A stretch of DNA of 64,000 bases from Aquabacter cavernae (GCF_003993795.1 NZ_RWKV01000004.1:62001-126000); one strand, 5' to 3'; numbered from the stretch's first letter, positions 36,938 to 45,733 are shown. Program-made: numbers and translations. The notes: generated from the sequence alone by a model not told the origin.

Positions 36938-37657
36938 TCAGGCGGCGGCTTCGGTGGCCACCAGCTTCCAGTTGGGGTCGCGGGCGCCGAGGTCGCGGGC
37001 GAAGGTCCACACATCGGTCACATCCGCCACCGTGTCGGGGCTGCCGTCCACCACGCTGCCATCGCGCCCACGGGTGGCGGTGATGAGCTTGGAGACGAAG
37101 CGCACCGTCACCTGCGCGGTCCGCTGGCGCACGCTGGCATCCAGGAGATCCGCCGTCTCGATGGAGATGAAGCGCGATTCCATGGTCTCGCCCCGGGCCT
37201 CGCGCTCGGAGATGGCCGCGACGAAGCCGTCATAGACATCCTTGGAGAGCAGGTCCTTGAGCGCGCGGCGATCGCCGCCGGCAAAGGCGAGCACGATCAT
37301 CTCGTAGGCGGACTTTGCGCCCACGAGGAAATGCTTGGCGTCGAAGCCGGGCTCGGCCTGGGCGATCTGGTCGAGGGCATCAGCCACGGGCGAGCCTTCC
37401 GGCGCAACGCCTTCCCAGCGGAAGCGCGGCGGCTCGGCCTCGTCGTCCGCGGGGGGAACCTGGCCCGGCAGGTCCATGTTGCGCTGGGGCAACGTGACGA
37501 CCTTGTCGGACGCGGGCGGGACCGGGCGGGCCTGGTCGCGGGAATAGGGGTCATAAGGCGGGCGTTCGCGCCCGGTCCGCTGACCCAGCACGCTCCGCAG
37601 CCGGATGAAGATGAACACGGCCAGAGCCAGGAAGATGATCGTATAGATGTCGAGCAC
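36938..37657 (-). CDS. Tim44/TimA-like domain protein
   Basis: A 239-residue inner-membrane protein from a GTG at 37657. This gives the usual start (VLDIYTIIFLALAVFIFIRL, one transmembrane segment). The frame could extend to ATG 37720. A low-complexity linker is followed by the Tim44-like domain from about residue 100 (FDAKHFLVGAKSAYEMIVLA, LKDLLSKDVYDGF, WTFARDLGARDPNW). Alphaproteobacterial members lie near mltA and smr and may act in membrane protein assembly. Here a gap and glk separate it from them. Confidence 0.85.
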   Translation of the reverse strand: MLDIYTIIFLALAVFIFIRLRSVLGQRTGRERPPYDPYSRDQARPVPPASDKVVTLPQRNMDLPGQVPPADDEAEPPRFRWEGVAPEGSPVADALDQIAQAEPGFDAKHFLVGAKSAYEMIVLAFAGGDRRALKDLLSKDVYDGFVAAISEREARGETMESRFISIETADLLDASVRQRTAQVTVRFVSKLITATRGRDGSVVDGSPDTVADVTDVWTFARDLGARDPNWKLVATEAAA

Positions 37658-38072
37658 TGCGCTTCGCCATGCTGCGACGGACCGGCTTGCCGCCCCGCCA
37701 GATTCACGCCCTGAGACCATCCCCGCCCCTTACGGCGCAGGTTACGGCCTCGTCCCCCCGCTTGCGGACGCCATTACGACGACCGACCGACCGGGGATGT
37801 CCGATATGTACGTCTTCGGCGCGGCTTTTCCAGCCCCGCCCGCACCGTGTCCGCCACATAAGCGCACCTTACGGCAGGCGAGACGCCGACGCCACCGGGG
37901 GGAACGCGAAAGGACCGCCGCGGGATCCAGGCCCCTGCGCCCCCCGCGCCATTGCCGTCCGCATGGGGGAACCAGCTGACCTGCGACGCATTTTCCTGAG
38001 ACATGATCGCTCCTGATCCTTGATTCGGTCACAGGAATCCGGGATGCGTTCAGTCTCACCTCTGGATGCCCC
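37658..38072. other. 415-bp gap with no well-supported gene
   Basis: The spacer separates the Tim44-like gene from the divergent glucokinase gene and should hold both promoters. A 76-codon minus-strand ORF (37774-38004) begins with ATG after AGGAG. However, its sequence becomes Arg/Pro-rich and resembles no family I know. I see no tRNA, riboswitch or clear palindrome. Confidence 0.5.
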
Positions 38073-39020
38073 ATGCCCCCCACCATCCTGCTGGCCGATA
38101 TCGGCGGAACCACCACCCGTATCGCCCGCGCCGGGCTTGATGGCGCGGCGTTCGACGTCAGGGTCGAGCCCAATGACGGCTATGGCAGCCTGGAGGAAAT
38201 GTTCGGAGCCTATCTCGGCTCGCTCTCCGGTGAGCGGCCGCGGGCGGGCGTGCTCGCCATCGCCGGCCCTGTGGACGGCGACGATGTGCGCATGACCAAC
38301 CGGGCCTGGAGCTTCCGCCGGCCCGCCCTCGCCAGCGCCCTGGGCCTCGATGCGCTCGCCGTGCTGAATGACTTCGCCGCGCTGGCCCATGGGGTGCGCA
38401 GCCTCGGGCGCAGCGACCTGATCCAGGTGGGCGTGGGCCATGCCAAGGAGGGGGCACCCATCCTGGTCTGCGGACCGGGAACCGGGCTCGGCACCGCCAC
38501 CCTCATTCCCCATCCCGAAAAGAAATCCTACGAAGTGCTGCCCGGCGAAGGCGGCCATGTGCGGCTCGGCGCCGTCACCGCCGACGAGGCCCGCATCGTC
38601 GCCCATCTGGTGCGCGAGCTGGGTCCGGTCAGCGTGGAGCATGTCCTCTCCGGTCCCGGCCTCGTGCGCCTGCACCGGATCCTCAGCGGCGAGACCGCCA
38701 CCTCCCACGCCATCATCCAGTCGGCGCTGGGCGGCCATGCCCGCGAATTGGAGAGCTGCCACGTCTTCCTGCGCCTTCTCGGCCGGATCACGGGGGACTA
38801 TTGCCTGCTGGTGCGCGCCCTCGGCGGGGTGTTCATCGCCGGCGGCGTGGGCGCGGCCATGGCGCCGCTGTTCGCCGCCTCCCCGTTCCGCAAGGCGTTC
38901 GAGGAGCATCCGCCCTATCACGAGCACCTCGCCTCCATCACGGTGCAGGTGGTGGTTCACCCCACCCCCGGCCTCGTGGGCGCCGCCGCCGTGGGACGCC
39001 GCCTGCTGGCCGCGCTCTGA
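38073..39020 (+). CDS. glk: Glucokinase
   Basis: A 315-residue ROK-independent glucokinase of the bacterial Glk family. It phosphorylates glucose with ATP in the cytoplasm. The phosphate-binding start LLADIGGTTTRIA, the LAIAGPVDGDDVRMTNRAWSF region, NDFAALAHG with the catalytic Asp, and GPGTGLGTA are all present. The length is normal. It stands 82 bases before mltA on the same strand, and its own promoter should lie in the preceding gap. Confidence 0.93.
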   Translation: MPPTILLADIGGTTTRIARAGLDGAAFDVRVEPNDGYGSLEEMFGAYLGSLSGERPRAGVLAIAGPVDGDDVRMTNRAWSFRRPALASALGLDALAVLNDFAALAHGVRSLGRSDLIQVGVGHAKEGAPILVCGPGTGLGTATLIPHPEKKSYEVLPGEGGHVRLGAVTADEARIVAHLVRELGPVSVEHVLSGPGLVRLHRILSGETATSHAIIQSALGGHARELESCHVFLRLLGRITGDYCLLVRALGGVFIAGGVGAAMAPLFAASPFRKAFEEHPPYHEHLASITVQVVVHPTPGLVGAAAVGRRLLAAL

Positions 39021-39102
39021 CCCCACGCACGCACGGGCCTTGACCCGCCCGGCCGGTCCCGCCAACTCTCGGGCGAAGGCCGATCGGGGCCGGGAGAATG
39101 TC

Positions 39103-40311
39103 ATGTCTCATTGGTTGCGCGCCCTTGTCCTCCTCCTCGCCGCCTGCGGACCGGCAGCGGCGGACACAGGCCGGGTGCGCCCCGTGCCGACCCCCGCAAT
39201 CCCCGGCGCGGCCCTCCAGCCCCTCGCCTTCCCCGCTGTTGCGGGCTGGGTGCAGGACGATGCCCCCGCCGCCTTCGCCACCTTCCGCGCAAGCTGCGGC
39301 GCGCTCGCCGTGACGCCGAAGGAAGTCGGCCCCGCCTCCAATACCACCTTGGTTCCCGGCCTGCGCACCGCCTGCGCCGCCGCGCGGGCCGTTTCCGGCG
39401 CCCTGGGGGGGCACGCGCCCTCCCAGCAGGTGGCGCGCCTGTTCTTCGAGGCCAATTTCCGCGCCTACCGCATCGTGCCGGAAGCCAACCCGCCCGGCTT
39501 CCTCACCGGCTATTACGAGCCGGAAGTGGACGGCTCGCCGGTGCGCACCGCGCGCTTCACCGTGCCCATCTATGGCCGCCCCGCCGACCTCATCGCCCTG
39601 CGCCCGCCCGCCGACGGCAATCGGGGCCAGGTGATGCGCAAGGAGGGCGATGTCCTCGTGCCCTATTATGACCGTGCCGCCATCGAGGACGGTGCGCTGG
39701 CGGGCAAGGGCCTGGAGGTCGCCTGGATCGAGCACCCGGTGGACCTGTTCTTCATGCAGATCCAGGGCTCGGCCCGCATCCGCCTCGCGGACGGGGGCGT
39801 GCTGCGGCTCAATTATGACGGCCATAACGGCTATTCCTACCTGCCGGTGGGCCGCCTTCTCATCCAGCGCGGGCTGGTGCCCCGCGAGGACATGAGCATG
39901 GACCGCATCCGCCGCTATATCGAGGCGGACCCCGCCGCCGGACGGGCGCTGATGCGGGAGAACCGCTCCTTCGTCTTCTTCAAGGCCGTCCCCCTGTCCG
40001 GCACGGACGGGGCTTTGGGCGCGCAGGGCGTCCCGCTGACCCCCGGCCGCTCCATCGCCGTGGATCGGGCGCTGCATGCCTATGGGACGCCGGTCTTCAT
40101 CGAGGCGGAACTGCCCCTGGAGGGCGACAGCGACCGCGCCCCCTTCCGCCGCCTGATGATCGCCCAGGACACCGGCTCGGCCATCGTCGGCCCCGCCCGC
40201 GCCGACCTGTTCTTCGGCGCGGGCACCGGGCCGGGGCTGGTGGCGGGCCGCATCCGCCATCCCGGCACCTTCACGCTGCTGGTGCCGCGCTTCGAGAGCC
40301 GGGCGCCGTGA
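39103..40311 (+). CDS. mltA: Membrane-bound lytic murein transglycosylase A
   Basis: A 402-residue periplasmic transglycosylase that cleaves peptidoglycan glycan strands. The ATG at 39103 starts a signal peptide (MSHWLRALVLLLAACGPAAA) with a possible lipobox around LLAAC. The MltA domain contains FLTGYYEPEVDGS and FFMQIQGSARIRL. The C-terminal 3D domain carries the catalytic Asp in MIAQDTGSAIVGPARADLFF. Its stop overlaps the smr start (GTGA). Confidence 0.93.
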   Translation: MSHWLRALVLLLAACGPAAADTGRVRPVPTPAIPGAALQPLAFPAVAGWVQDDAPAAFATFRASCGALAVTPKEVGPASNTTLVPGLRTACAAARAVSGALGGHAPSQQVARLFFEANFRAYRIVPEANPPGFLTGYYEPEVDGSPVRTARFTVPIYGRPADLIALRPPADGNRGQVMRKEGDVLVPYYDRAAIEDGALAGKGLEVAWIEHPVDLFFMQIQGSARIRLADGGVLRLNYDGHNGYSYLPVGRLLIQRGLVPREDMSMDRIRRYIEADPAAGRALMRENRSFVFFKAVPLSGTDGALGAQGVPLTPGRSIAVDRALHAYGTPVFIEAELPLEGDSDRAPFRRLMIAQDTGSAIVGPARADLFFGAGTGPGLVAGRIRHPGTFTLLVPRFESRAP

Positions 40312-40886
40312 GCCGCAGGCGCCGCGCGCGCACCCTCGATGCGCAGGAGCGCGCGCTCTGGCACCATGTCATCCGCTCGGTGACCCCGCTCCACCCGCAG
40401 GCGCCGCCCCCTGAGGAGGCGGTCCCGCCCGCGCCCCCCAAGCCGGAGGTGGCCCCGCTGGCCGCAGCCATTCCCGCACCCGTCGCCAAGCCGCCCCCGC
40501 CCCTCGCCGCCCTGGAGCCGCGCATGCGCCGCCGGCTGGGGCGGAATGCGGAGGTGGATGCGCGCATCGACCTGCACGGCCTCACCCAGGCGTCCGCCCA
40601 CCGGCGGCTGCACGCCTTCGTGATGGAAGCGCAGCGGCTGGGGCACGGGCTGGTGCTGGTCATCACCGGCAAGGGGGCGGCTGAACGGGGGCTGGGCGAG
40701 CGGGACGGATCGTCCATGCACGGCCTGCCCGAGCGCGGCGTGCTGCGCCGGGCGGTGCCGCTCTGGCTGGCGGATCCCGTGCTGCGCGCCTTCGTGGTGG
40801 GGTTCGAGCCCGCCGCGCAGCGCCATGGTGGGGAAGGCGCGCTCTATGTGCGCATCCGGCGGCGGCGCGGGGACGGCACGCCATGA
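40308..40886 (+). CDS. Smr-domain protein
   Basis: A 192-residue protein with a GTG start overlapping the mltA stop. The N-terminus is basic, a Pro/Ala-rich linker follows (about residues 25-65), and the C-terminal Smr domain has DARIDLHGLTQASAHRRLHA, VITGKGAAERG and RGVLRRAVPLWL. Stand-alone Smr domains act as nucleases on DNA or RNA. The DLHGLT motif is intact. It is the middle gene of an mltA-smr-xre unit. Confidence 0.9.
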   Translation: MSRRRRARTLDAQERALWHHVIRSVTPLHPQAPPPEEAVPPAPPKPEVAPLAAAIPAPVAKPPPPLAALEPRMRRRLGRNAEVDARIDLHGLTQASAHRRLHAFVMEAQRLGHGLVLVITGKGAAERGLGERDGSSMHGLPERGVLRRAVPLWLADPVLRAFVVGFEPAAQRHGGEGALYVRIRRRRGDGTP

Positions 40887-41248
40887 CCCCGTTCGGCCGG
40901 CGCCTGCGCGACCTGCGGGCCGAGCGCGGGGTGACGCTCTCCCAGATGGCCACCACAATCGGCGTCAGCCCCACCTATCTCTCGGCCCTGGAGAATGGAA
41001 AGCGCGGCCGGCCCACCTGGGCCATGGTCCAGCGCATCATCGCCTATTTCAACGTCATCTGGGACGAGGCGGAAGACCTCCAGCGCCTCGCGGAACTCTC
41101 CCATCCGCGCATCGTGGTGGACACGGCGGGCCTCTCGCCGGAAGCCACCGAGCTGGCCAATCTCCTCGCCCGCGAGATCGCCCACCTGCCGCCCGAGGCC
41201 GTGGCCGAGCTGCTGGGCCGCCTCAAGATCCTGCGCCGGAGGGGCTGA
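40883..41248 (+). CDS. XRE-family helix-turn-helix protein
   Basis: A 121-residue regulator whose start overlaps the smr stop (ATGA). The HTH spans about residues 8-60 (VTLSQMATTIGVSPTYLSAL, ENGKRGRPTWAMVQ). The C-terminal half is helical and probably mediates dimerisation. It is the last gene of the mltA-smr-xre unit, and this trio is common in Hyphomicrobiales. Its target is unknown. Confidence 0.9.
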   Translation: MTPFGRRLRDLRAERGVTLSQMATTIGVSPTYLSALENGKRGRPTWAMVQRIIAYFNVIWDEAEDLQRLAELSHPRIVVDTAGLSPEATELANLLAREIAHLPPEAVAELLGRLKILRRRG

Positions 41249-41316
41249 GGGGAACCTCCCGTCGCGCCCCTCGTTGGTTTGGAAACGGGCTGGCGCGAGA
41301 GAATGAGGAGGCTCCC

Positions 41317-41643
41317 ATGATCCACGAGACGAGCACGCCCGGCCATGTGGCCGCGGGCGATATCAAGGGGTCCGACGTCTATGACACGGCGGGCGCCCAT
41401 GTGGGCATCATTCACGATCTGCTGATCGACGAGCGCACCGGGCAGGTCCGCACCGCCGTGCTGGCCATCGGCTCCATTCTGGGCATGGGCGGCGAGCACC
41501 AGGACGTGCCCTGGACGAGCCTTGCCTATGACGACCGCCAGAAGGGGTTCGTGCTCGGCATTCCCCTGGCCCAGATGCGCAGCGCCCCGGACGACCCGGA
41601 GGAAGACGAGGACGGCTGGCCCGCCCCCGCGCCCGCCGCGTAA
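41317..41643 (+). CDS. PRC-barrel domain protein
   Basis: A 108-residue small protein starting at ATG 41317 after GAGGAG. The PRC-barrel is recognisable in IKGSDVYDTAGAHVGIIHDL and VLAIGSILGMGGEHQDVPW. Such proteins are often stress-related or bind RNA or photosynthetic components. The C-terminus is acidic, then Ala/Pro-rich. A 64-bp dispersed repeat starts ten bases after its stop. Confidence 0.88.
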   Translation: MIHETSTPGHVAAGDIKGSDVYDTAGAHVGIIHDLLIDERTGQVRTAVLAIGSILGMGGEHQDVPWTSLAYDDRQKGFVLGIPLAQMRSAPDDPEEDEDGWPAPAPAA

Positions 41644-41652
41644 GGAATGCTC

Positions 41653-41716
41653 ATACCAACGGCCCCGGTCTTTGACCGGCGCCAAGCAGGTGTCGCTCAA
41701 GCGCCGCGCGGGCTTG
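41653..41716. repeat. 64-bp dispersed repeat with two stem-loops, copy 1
   Basis: The element matches 61022-61085 over its whole length at about 57 of 64 positions. The first hairpin is CCGGTC-TTT-GACCGG (41665-41679). The second is centred on GCCGCGCGG with CAAGC and GCTTG arms. It lies between the convergent PRC-barrel and amidase genes and ends four bases before the amidase stop codon region. Confidence 0.8.
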
Positions 41717-41719
41717 GCA

Positions 41720-43072
41720 TCAGTCCAGAACCGCCTCCACGCCCGCGCCCATGGCGAGCAGGGCGGCATCCGTTCCCGCCGCCCCCGCCAGCATGAGCCC
41801 CGCGGGGGCGCCGCCGGGCGTGGTGAGGGGGAGAGACAGCGCGCAGCCGTCGATCATGTTGATCAAGGTGGGATTGCGCAGCGCCAGCAGGTTGGCGCGG
41901 CCATAGGCATCCTCGTCGGTGGCCAGGTCCGCGATGCGCGGCGGCAGGATGGCCACCGTGGGCAGGAGCAGCGCGTCATAGGGCGCGAGGCGCGCCGTGG
42001 CGCGGGCGATGAGGCTGCGCCGGGCCGCCAGGATATCCAGATAGTCCGCCGCCGACTGGCCCGCGCCGCGCTTGATGCGCACCGACACGCGCGGGTCATA
42101 GCCCGCTTCGCGCTCCGCCAGCAGCGCGCGGTGCACCGCATAGCTCTCCGCCGCCGTGAAGCCGCCCTTGGCGTTGAGCCCGGCAATCTCGCCGAACTCC
42201 GCGAAGGGGCCGGAGGAAATCTTGGCGCCCGCGCGGGACAGGCGCTCCACCGCCGCCTCGAAGGCGAGCGCCACCTCGGCGTCGAGATCGTCCAGCGCCA
42301 CGGTGGTGGGGATCAGCAGCCGCAGGCCGTTCACCGGGCGCGGCGTGAGCGGCGGGGGCTCCGCGCCGGACAGCAGCGCATCCAGCGCCGCGCAGCAGGC
42401 TACCGAGCGGGCCAGCGGGCCGATGGAATCCAGCGAGCCGGAGAGCGGGAAGGCCCCCTCCAGCGGCACGCGCCGCGCCGTGGGCTTGAAGCCGACAATG
42501 CCGCAGAAGGCAGCGGGGATGCGGCAGGAACCGCCCGTATCGGTACCGAGCGCGGCATGGGCCATGCCATCCGCCACCGCCACCGCGCCGCCGGACGTGG
42601 AGCCGCCGGAGACGCGCCCCACGGCGCGCTCGAAGGGCGCGCGGGGGTCGCCGTAATGGGGGTTCATGCCGAGGCCGGAATAGGCGAACTCGGTCATGTT
42701 CGCGCGGCCCACATGGACGAAGCCCGCCTTGCGCAGGCGCGCCACGGCGGGGGCGTCAACGCGGGCGGGCGGTGCATCCGCCAGCACGTTCGAGCCGGCG
42801 GTGGTCACCTCCCCCGCCACGTCGAACAAATCCTTGATGGCGATGGGAATGCCCGCGAAGGGCGAGCCCGCCGCCCCGGCCGCCCGCAGCCGGTCCTGCG
42901 CCTCCGCCGCCGTGCGGGCCGCCGCGTGGTTCACGCGGGTGAAGGCGCGGGCGCCCTCTCCCTCCGGCGCGTCGATCTGCGCGAGGCAGTCCTCCAGCAA
43001 AGCGACGGCGCTGGTACGCCCTTCGGCGAGGTCCTGGGCGAGGGAGGCGAGGGTGGGCTTCGAGGAGGACAT
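41720..43072 (-). CDS. Amidase signature family protein
   Basis: A 450-residue amidase with the Ser-cisSer-Lys triad context: the lysine in GIPIAIKDLFDVAGEVT near residue 78, and the serines in RVSGGSTSGGAVAVADG and GTDTGGSCRIPAAFCG. It hydrolyses an amide bond in the cytoplasm. The ATG at 43072 is preferred over 43084. It is the last gene of a set also encoding a cupin, an HpaB-like monooxygenase and a flavin reductase, so its substrate may be an amide from that pathway. The substrate is unknown. Confidence 0.9.
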   Translation of the reverse strand: MSSSKPTLASLAQDLAEGRTSAVALLEDCLAQIDAPEGEGARAFTRVNHAAARTAAEAQDRLRAAGAAGSPFAGIPIAIKDLFDVAGEVTTAGSNVLADAPPARVDAPAVARLRKAGFVHVGRANMTEFAYSGLGMNPHYGDPRAPFERAVGRVSGGSTSGGAVAVADGMAHAALGTDTGGSCRIPAAFCGIVGFKPTARRVPLEGAFPLSGSLDSIGPLARSVACCAALDALLSGAEPPPLTPRPVNGLRLLIPTTVALDDLDAEVALAFEAAVERLSRAGAKISSGPFAEFGEIAGLNAKGGFTAAESYAVHRALLAEREAGYDPRVSVRIKRGAGQSAADYLDILAARRSLIARATARLAPYDALLLPTVAILPPRIADLATDEDAYGRANLLALRNPTLINMIDGCALSLPLTTPGGAPAGLMLAGAAGTDAALLAMGAGVEAVLD

Positions 43073-43123
43073 GGCACCGCACATGCAAAACCCGCGCCCT
43101 GAGGGCGCGGGGGAGGAAAAGGA

Positions 43124-43504
43124 TCAGGCCGGATCGAAATAATGGATTTCCAGCAGGATGCAGCCTTTTTCCGACTTGAACGGGCCATGGAAGGCGCCCG
43201 GCGGGCGCACCGCATAGGTGAAGGGCGCGAATGCCTCGCCGCCCTCGCCCTTCTCGTCATTGCCCACCGTCAGGTCGCCGGAGACCAGGAACACCTCTTC
43301 CCAATACGCATGCACGAAGGGCTTGGTGGTGAACTCGCCGGCATCGAAGCGCAGCAGGCGGGTGCGCGAGCCGCGCTTGTTCTCCTCGTCCAGCGCCCCG
43401 GAGAGGATCTTCTGCTGGATGCCCTTGGGATAGCCAGCGGGCACCTCCCAGCCGGTGGCGAGGTCGAGGGTGTGGAACTCGTCGTGGATCTTGTTGATGG
43501 CCAT
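43124..43504 (-). CDS. Cupin-domain protein
   Basis: A 126-residue single-domain cupin, start ATG 43504 with GAGGA upstream. The cupin motif region FVHAYWEEVFLVSGDLTVG lacks the full set of two His plus Glu, with one His visible in HAYWEE. A second motif (PPGAFHGPF) has another His. It may bind metal weakly or act as an isomerase, hydrolase or binding protein. Its position between the oxygenase and amidase genes suggests a role in the same route. The ribosome-binding site lies in the 19-bp triple repeat. Confidence 0.82.
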   Translation of the reverse strand: MAINKIHDEFHTLDLATGWEVPAGYPKGIQQKILSGALDEENKRGSRTRLLRFDAGEFTTKPFVHAYWEEVFLVSGDLTVGNDEKGEGGEAFAPFTYAVRPPGAFHGPFKSEKGCILLEIHYFDPA

Positions 43505-43513
43505 GGCGGCAAA

Positions 43514-43570
43514 TCCTCTTGAAGGTGTTCTGTCCTCTTGAAGGGGTCGTATCTTCTTGAAGAGGTCACT
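43514..43570. repeat. Three tandem 19-bp repeats between oxygenase and cupin genes
   Basis: Units TCCTCTTGAAGGTGTTCTG, TCCTCTTGAAGGGGTCGTA and TCTTCTTGAAGAGGTCACT follow one another. On the coding minus strand each carries a TTCAAGAGGA-like stretch, and the first-listed unit supplies the cupin ribosome-binding site. The oxygenase stop codon (43566-43568) lies within the last unit. Confidence 0.75.
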
Positions 43571-45050
43571 CGGCGGCGCGGGCCGGGGCGGGGGAAATCT
43601 CGTCGGCGAGGTCATAGCCCGCCATCATCCGGTCCAGCAGCGCGCCCGCGCCCGCCCAGTCATAGGTGCGGAAGGAATGGCCCTTCACCACGAAGCTGGC
43701 GCCCGCATAGAACATCTCATACTGCGCATGGCGGGAGGCGAATTCCGAGCCCACCGCATCCCAGGCGAGCTTGTAGAACTTCACCTTCTCCTCCGCGCTG
43801 GCGGCCGGGGACTGCTGGGTCTTGGCGATGAGCGCGGCCAGCTCCGGGTTCTCGTAATCATGCACCGAGGAGGGCAGCATGATCATGCCGCCGCCGGCCA
43901 GTTCGCGCAGGGTGGTGATGATCTTGCCATAGACCTGCTGGGCCATGGTCTGCGCGGCATAGAGCGTGTGCCGGTCCGGCACGAAATAGCGCCCGTAATG
44001 GGTGCCCTTCGCTTCCATGGCGGCCACGAAGGCGTCGATCATGCCGGCCTCGGCGGCGAGCTGGCCCAGCGTCTCGCGCACCTGGGGGAAATTGGTGGTG
44101 CCGTTCACCTCGGTGATGCGCCGGGCGATGCCGAGGAGGAACTTCAGCTTCACCGAGAGGCGGATCTGCGCCTGGTAGTTCTGGTAGACATGGGCCGGCG
44201 TGCCGTGGAACTGCTTGGCCGTCATCTCGATGCTGTCGGCCACGAACACCCGGTCCCAGGGCACCTTCACGTCGTCGAAATAGAGCACCGCGTCATTCTC
44301 GTCGAAGCGGCTCGCCATGGGGTTGTCGAACACGGACGGGGACGCCGCCTCGTAGGACTTGCGGGACATGATCTTCAGCCCCTTCGCGTTCATGGGAATC
44401 GCGAAGGAGATGGCATAGGGCTCGTCGCCCTTCTGGAGCGGCTGGATGCAGGTGACGAACACCTCGTTGGCCATGATGCCGCCGGTGGCCAGCATCTTGG
44501 CGCCGCGAATGGTGATCCCCTCCGCATCCCGGTCCACGATGCCCGCGGACAGGAAGGGGTCCGCCTGCTCCGCCGTGCTCTTGGAGCGGTCGGCCTGGGG
44601 ATTGATGATCACATAGGTGAGGTAGAGGTCGTTGTCGCGGGCATAGCGGTAATAGTCCGCGAGCGCCTTGGCGCGGGCCGGGTCATAGGCCTCGAACACA
44701 TCGAGGCCCATATACATGCCCGAAATGCAGGAGGCGACGTGGTCCGGCGCGCGGCCGAGGAAGCCCGCATGCAGCTCGGTCCAGGCTTCCAGGCCCTTGC
44801 GGCGGGTCTTCAGCTCCTCATAGCTTTCCGGCAACTGCCAGATGCGGTTGGCATCTGTGCCGGTGTCCGTCTCGAAGGTCATCAGCGCGCGGTTTTCCGG
44901 GGCGCTGTGAAAATCGAACATGCGCCCCACCGAGGCAATGGCGCCCCGATAGGCCGGATCGGTGGTGGAATCCACCACGCGCCGTCCGTCGAGGAAGATT
45001 TCACGCCCGTCTTTGAGGCTGGCGATGTGCTGGGCTCCGGTCTTCACCAT
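43566..45050 (-). CDS. HpaB-family FADH2-dependent monooxygenase
   Basis: A 494-residue oxygenase of the 4-hydroxyphenylacetate 3-monooxygenase/chlorophenol monooxygenase family, an acyl-CoA dehydrogenase-like fold that uses reduced FAD. Family stretches include GRRVVDSTTDPAYRGAIASV, DLYLTYVIINPQADRSKS and FVADSIEMTAKQFHGTP. ATG 45050 follows GAGGACAAG. The reductase gene upstream supplies FADH2. The actual substrate, a phenol or a heteroaromatic, is not determined by sequence. The amidase and cupin genes suggest something other than plain 4-hydroxyphenylacetate. Confidence 0.88.
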   Translation of the reverse strand: MVKTGAQHIASLKDGREIFLDGRRVVDSTTDPAYRGAIASVGRMFDFHSAPENRALMTFETDTGTDANRIWQLPESYEELKTRRKGLEAWTELHAGFLGRAPDHVASCISGMYMGLDVFEAYDPARAKALADYYRYARDNDLYLTYVIINPQADRSKSTAEQADPFLSAGIVDRDAEGITIRGAKMLATGGIMANEVFVTCIQPLQKGDEPYAISFAIPMNAKGLKIMSRKSYEAASPSVFDNPMASRFDENDAVLYFDDVKVPWDRVFVADSIEMTAKQFHGTPAHVYQNYQAQIRLSVKLKFLLGIARRITEVNGTTNFPQVRETLGQLAAEAGMIDAFVAAMEAKGTHYGRYFVPDRHTLYAAQTMAQQVYGKIITTLRELAGGGMIMLPSSVHDYENPELAALIAKTQQSPAASAEEKVKFYKLAWDAVGSEFASRHAQYEMFYAGASFVVKGHSFRTYDWAGAGALLDRMMAGYDLADEISPAPARAAE

Positions 45051-45076
45051 GGTCTTGTCCTCTGGAGGTGCGGTCT

Positions 45077-45607
45077 TCAGCTATCGGCGCCGGAAGCGAG
45101 GGCGTGGTAGCGGCCGCGAAAGAAGATGAGAGGGTCGCCCGCCTCGGGCGATGAGAAGCGCACCACGCGGGCGAGGAAGATCTCGTGGTCTCCCCCGTCA
45201 TGGCGCGCATAGGGCTCGCACTCGAAATGGGCGATGGCACCCGCCAGAAGCGGGGCGTCGTGCTGGCTCAAATGGTGGTCCACCTGGTGCCACTTGTCCT
45301 CCAGCGCGCGGGCGAAGCGGTTGGAGAGATCCTGCTGGCCTTGGCCCAGAATGTTGATGCCGAACCCCTTCGCCCCGCGCATGGCGGGCAGCGAATAGGC
45401 CGAGCGCGCAACGGAGAAGAGCACCAGAGGCGGGTCGAGCGAGACCGAGTTGAACGAACTCATGGTCATGCCCACCACCTCGCCTGTGGCGGTGGAGGCG
45501 GTGACCACGGCGACGCCGGTGGCGAAGTGGCCGAGCGCGGCCCGGAAGGCGCGCGGATCGAACGCCGCCGGCGGCGCGGAGCGGGACTGGGAAAAGGCGG
45601 TGTCCAT
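45077..45607 (-). CDS. Flavin reductase domain protein (reductase partner)
   Basis: A 176-residue FMN/FAD reductase of the HpaC/flavin-reductase-like family. Typical motifs are FRAALGHFATGVAVVTAST, MTMSSFNSVSLDPPLVLFSV, and the late HDGGDHEIFLARVV. It delivers reduced flavin to the oxygenase encoded 26 bases downstream. It begins at 45607, at the end of a promoter region holding the large palindrome. Confidence 0.9.
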   Translation of the reverse strand: MDTAFSQSRSAPPAAFDPRAFRAALGHFATGVAVVTASTATGEVVGMTMSSFNSVSLDPPLVLFSVARSAYSLPAMRGAKGFGINILGQGQQDLSNRFARALEDKWHQVDHHLSQHDAPLLAGAIAHFECEPYARHDGGDHEIFLARVVRFSSPEAGDPLIFFRGRYHALASGADS

Positions 45608-45632
45608 ATGACGCGGCCCATGATCTGGAGAG

Positions 45633-45661
45633 GATATTATCTTTGTGACAAAGCTAATATC
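45633..45661. promoter_or_regulatory. 29-bp near-perfect palindrome, putative MarR operator
   Basis: Arms GATATTATCTTTG and CAAAGCTAATATC pair at 12 of 13 positions around TGA. It lies midway between the divergent reductase and MarR genes, 25 bases from the reductase start. The length and symmetry fit a MarR dimer site controlling both promoters. Confidence 0.8.
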
Positions 45662-45733
45662 AGAATTGCATGGACGTCAAGAGCATGCGTTCTTAAGAGG
45701 GAGCGAAGCGCAAATGGTGTCGGAGTGGGGGTC

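Noticed and set aside
37774-38004. Small minus-strand gene with AGGAG before ATG
   Set aside because: Only the first residues look protein-like. The rest is Arg/Pro-rich with no known match, so it is mentioned under the gap instead.
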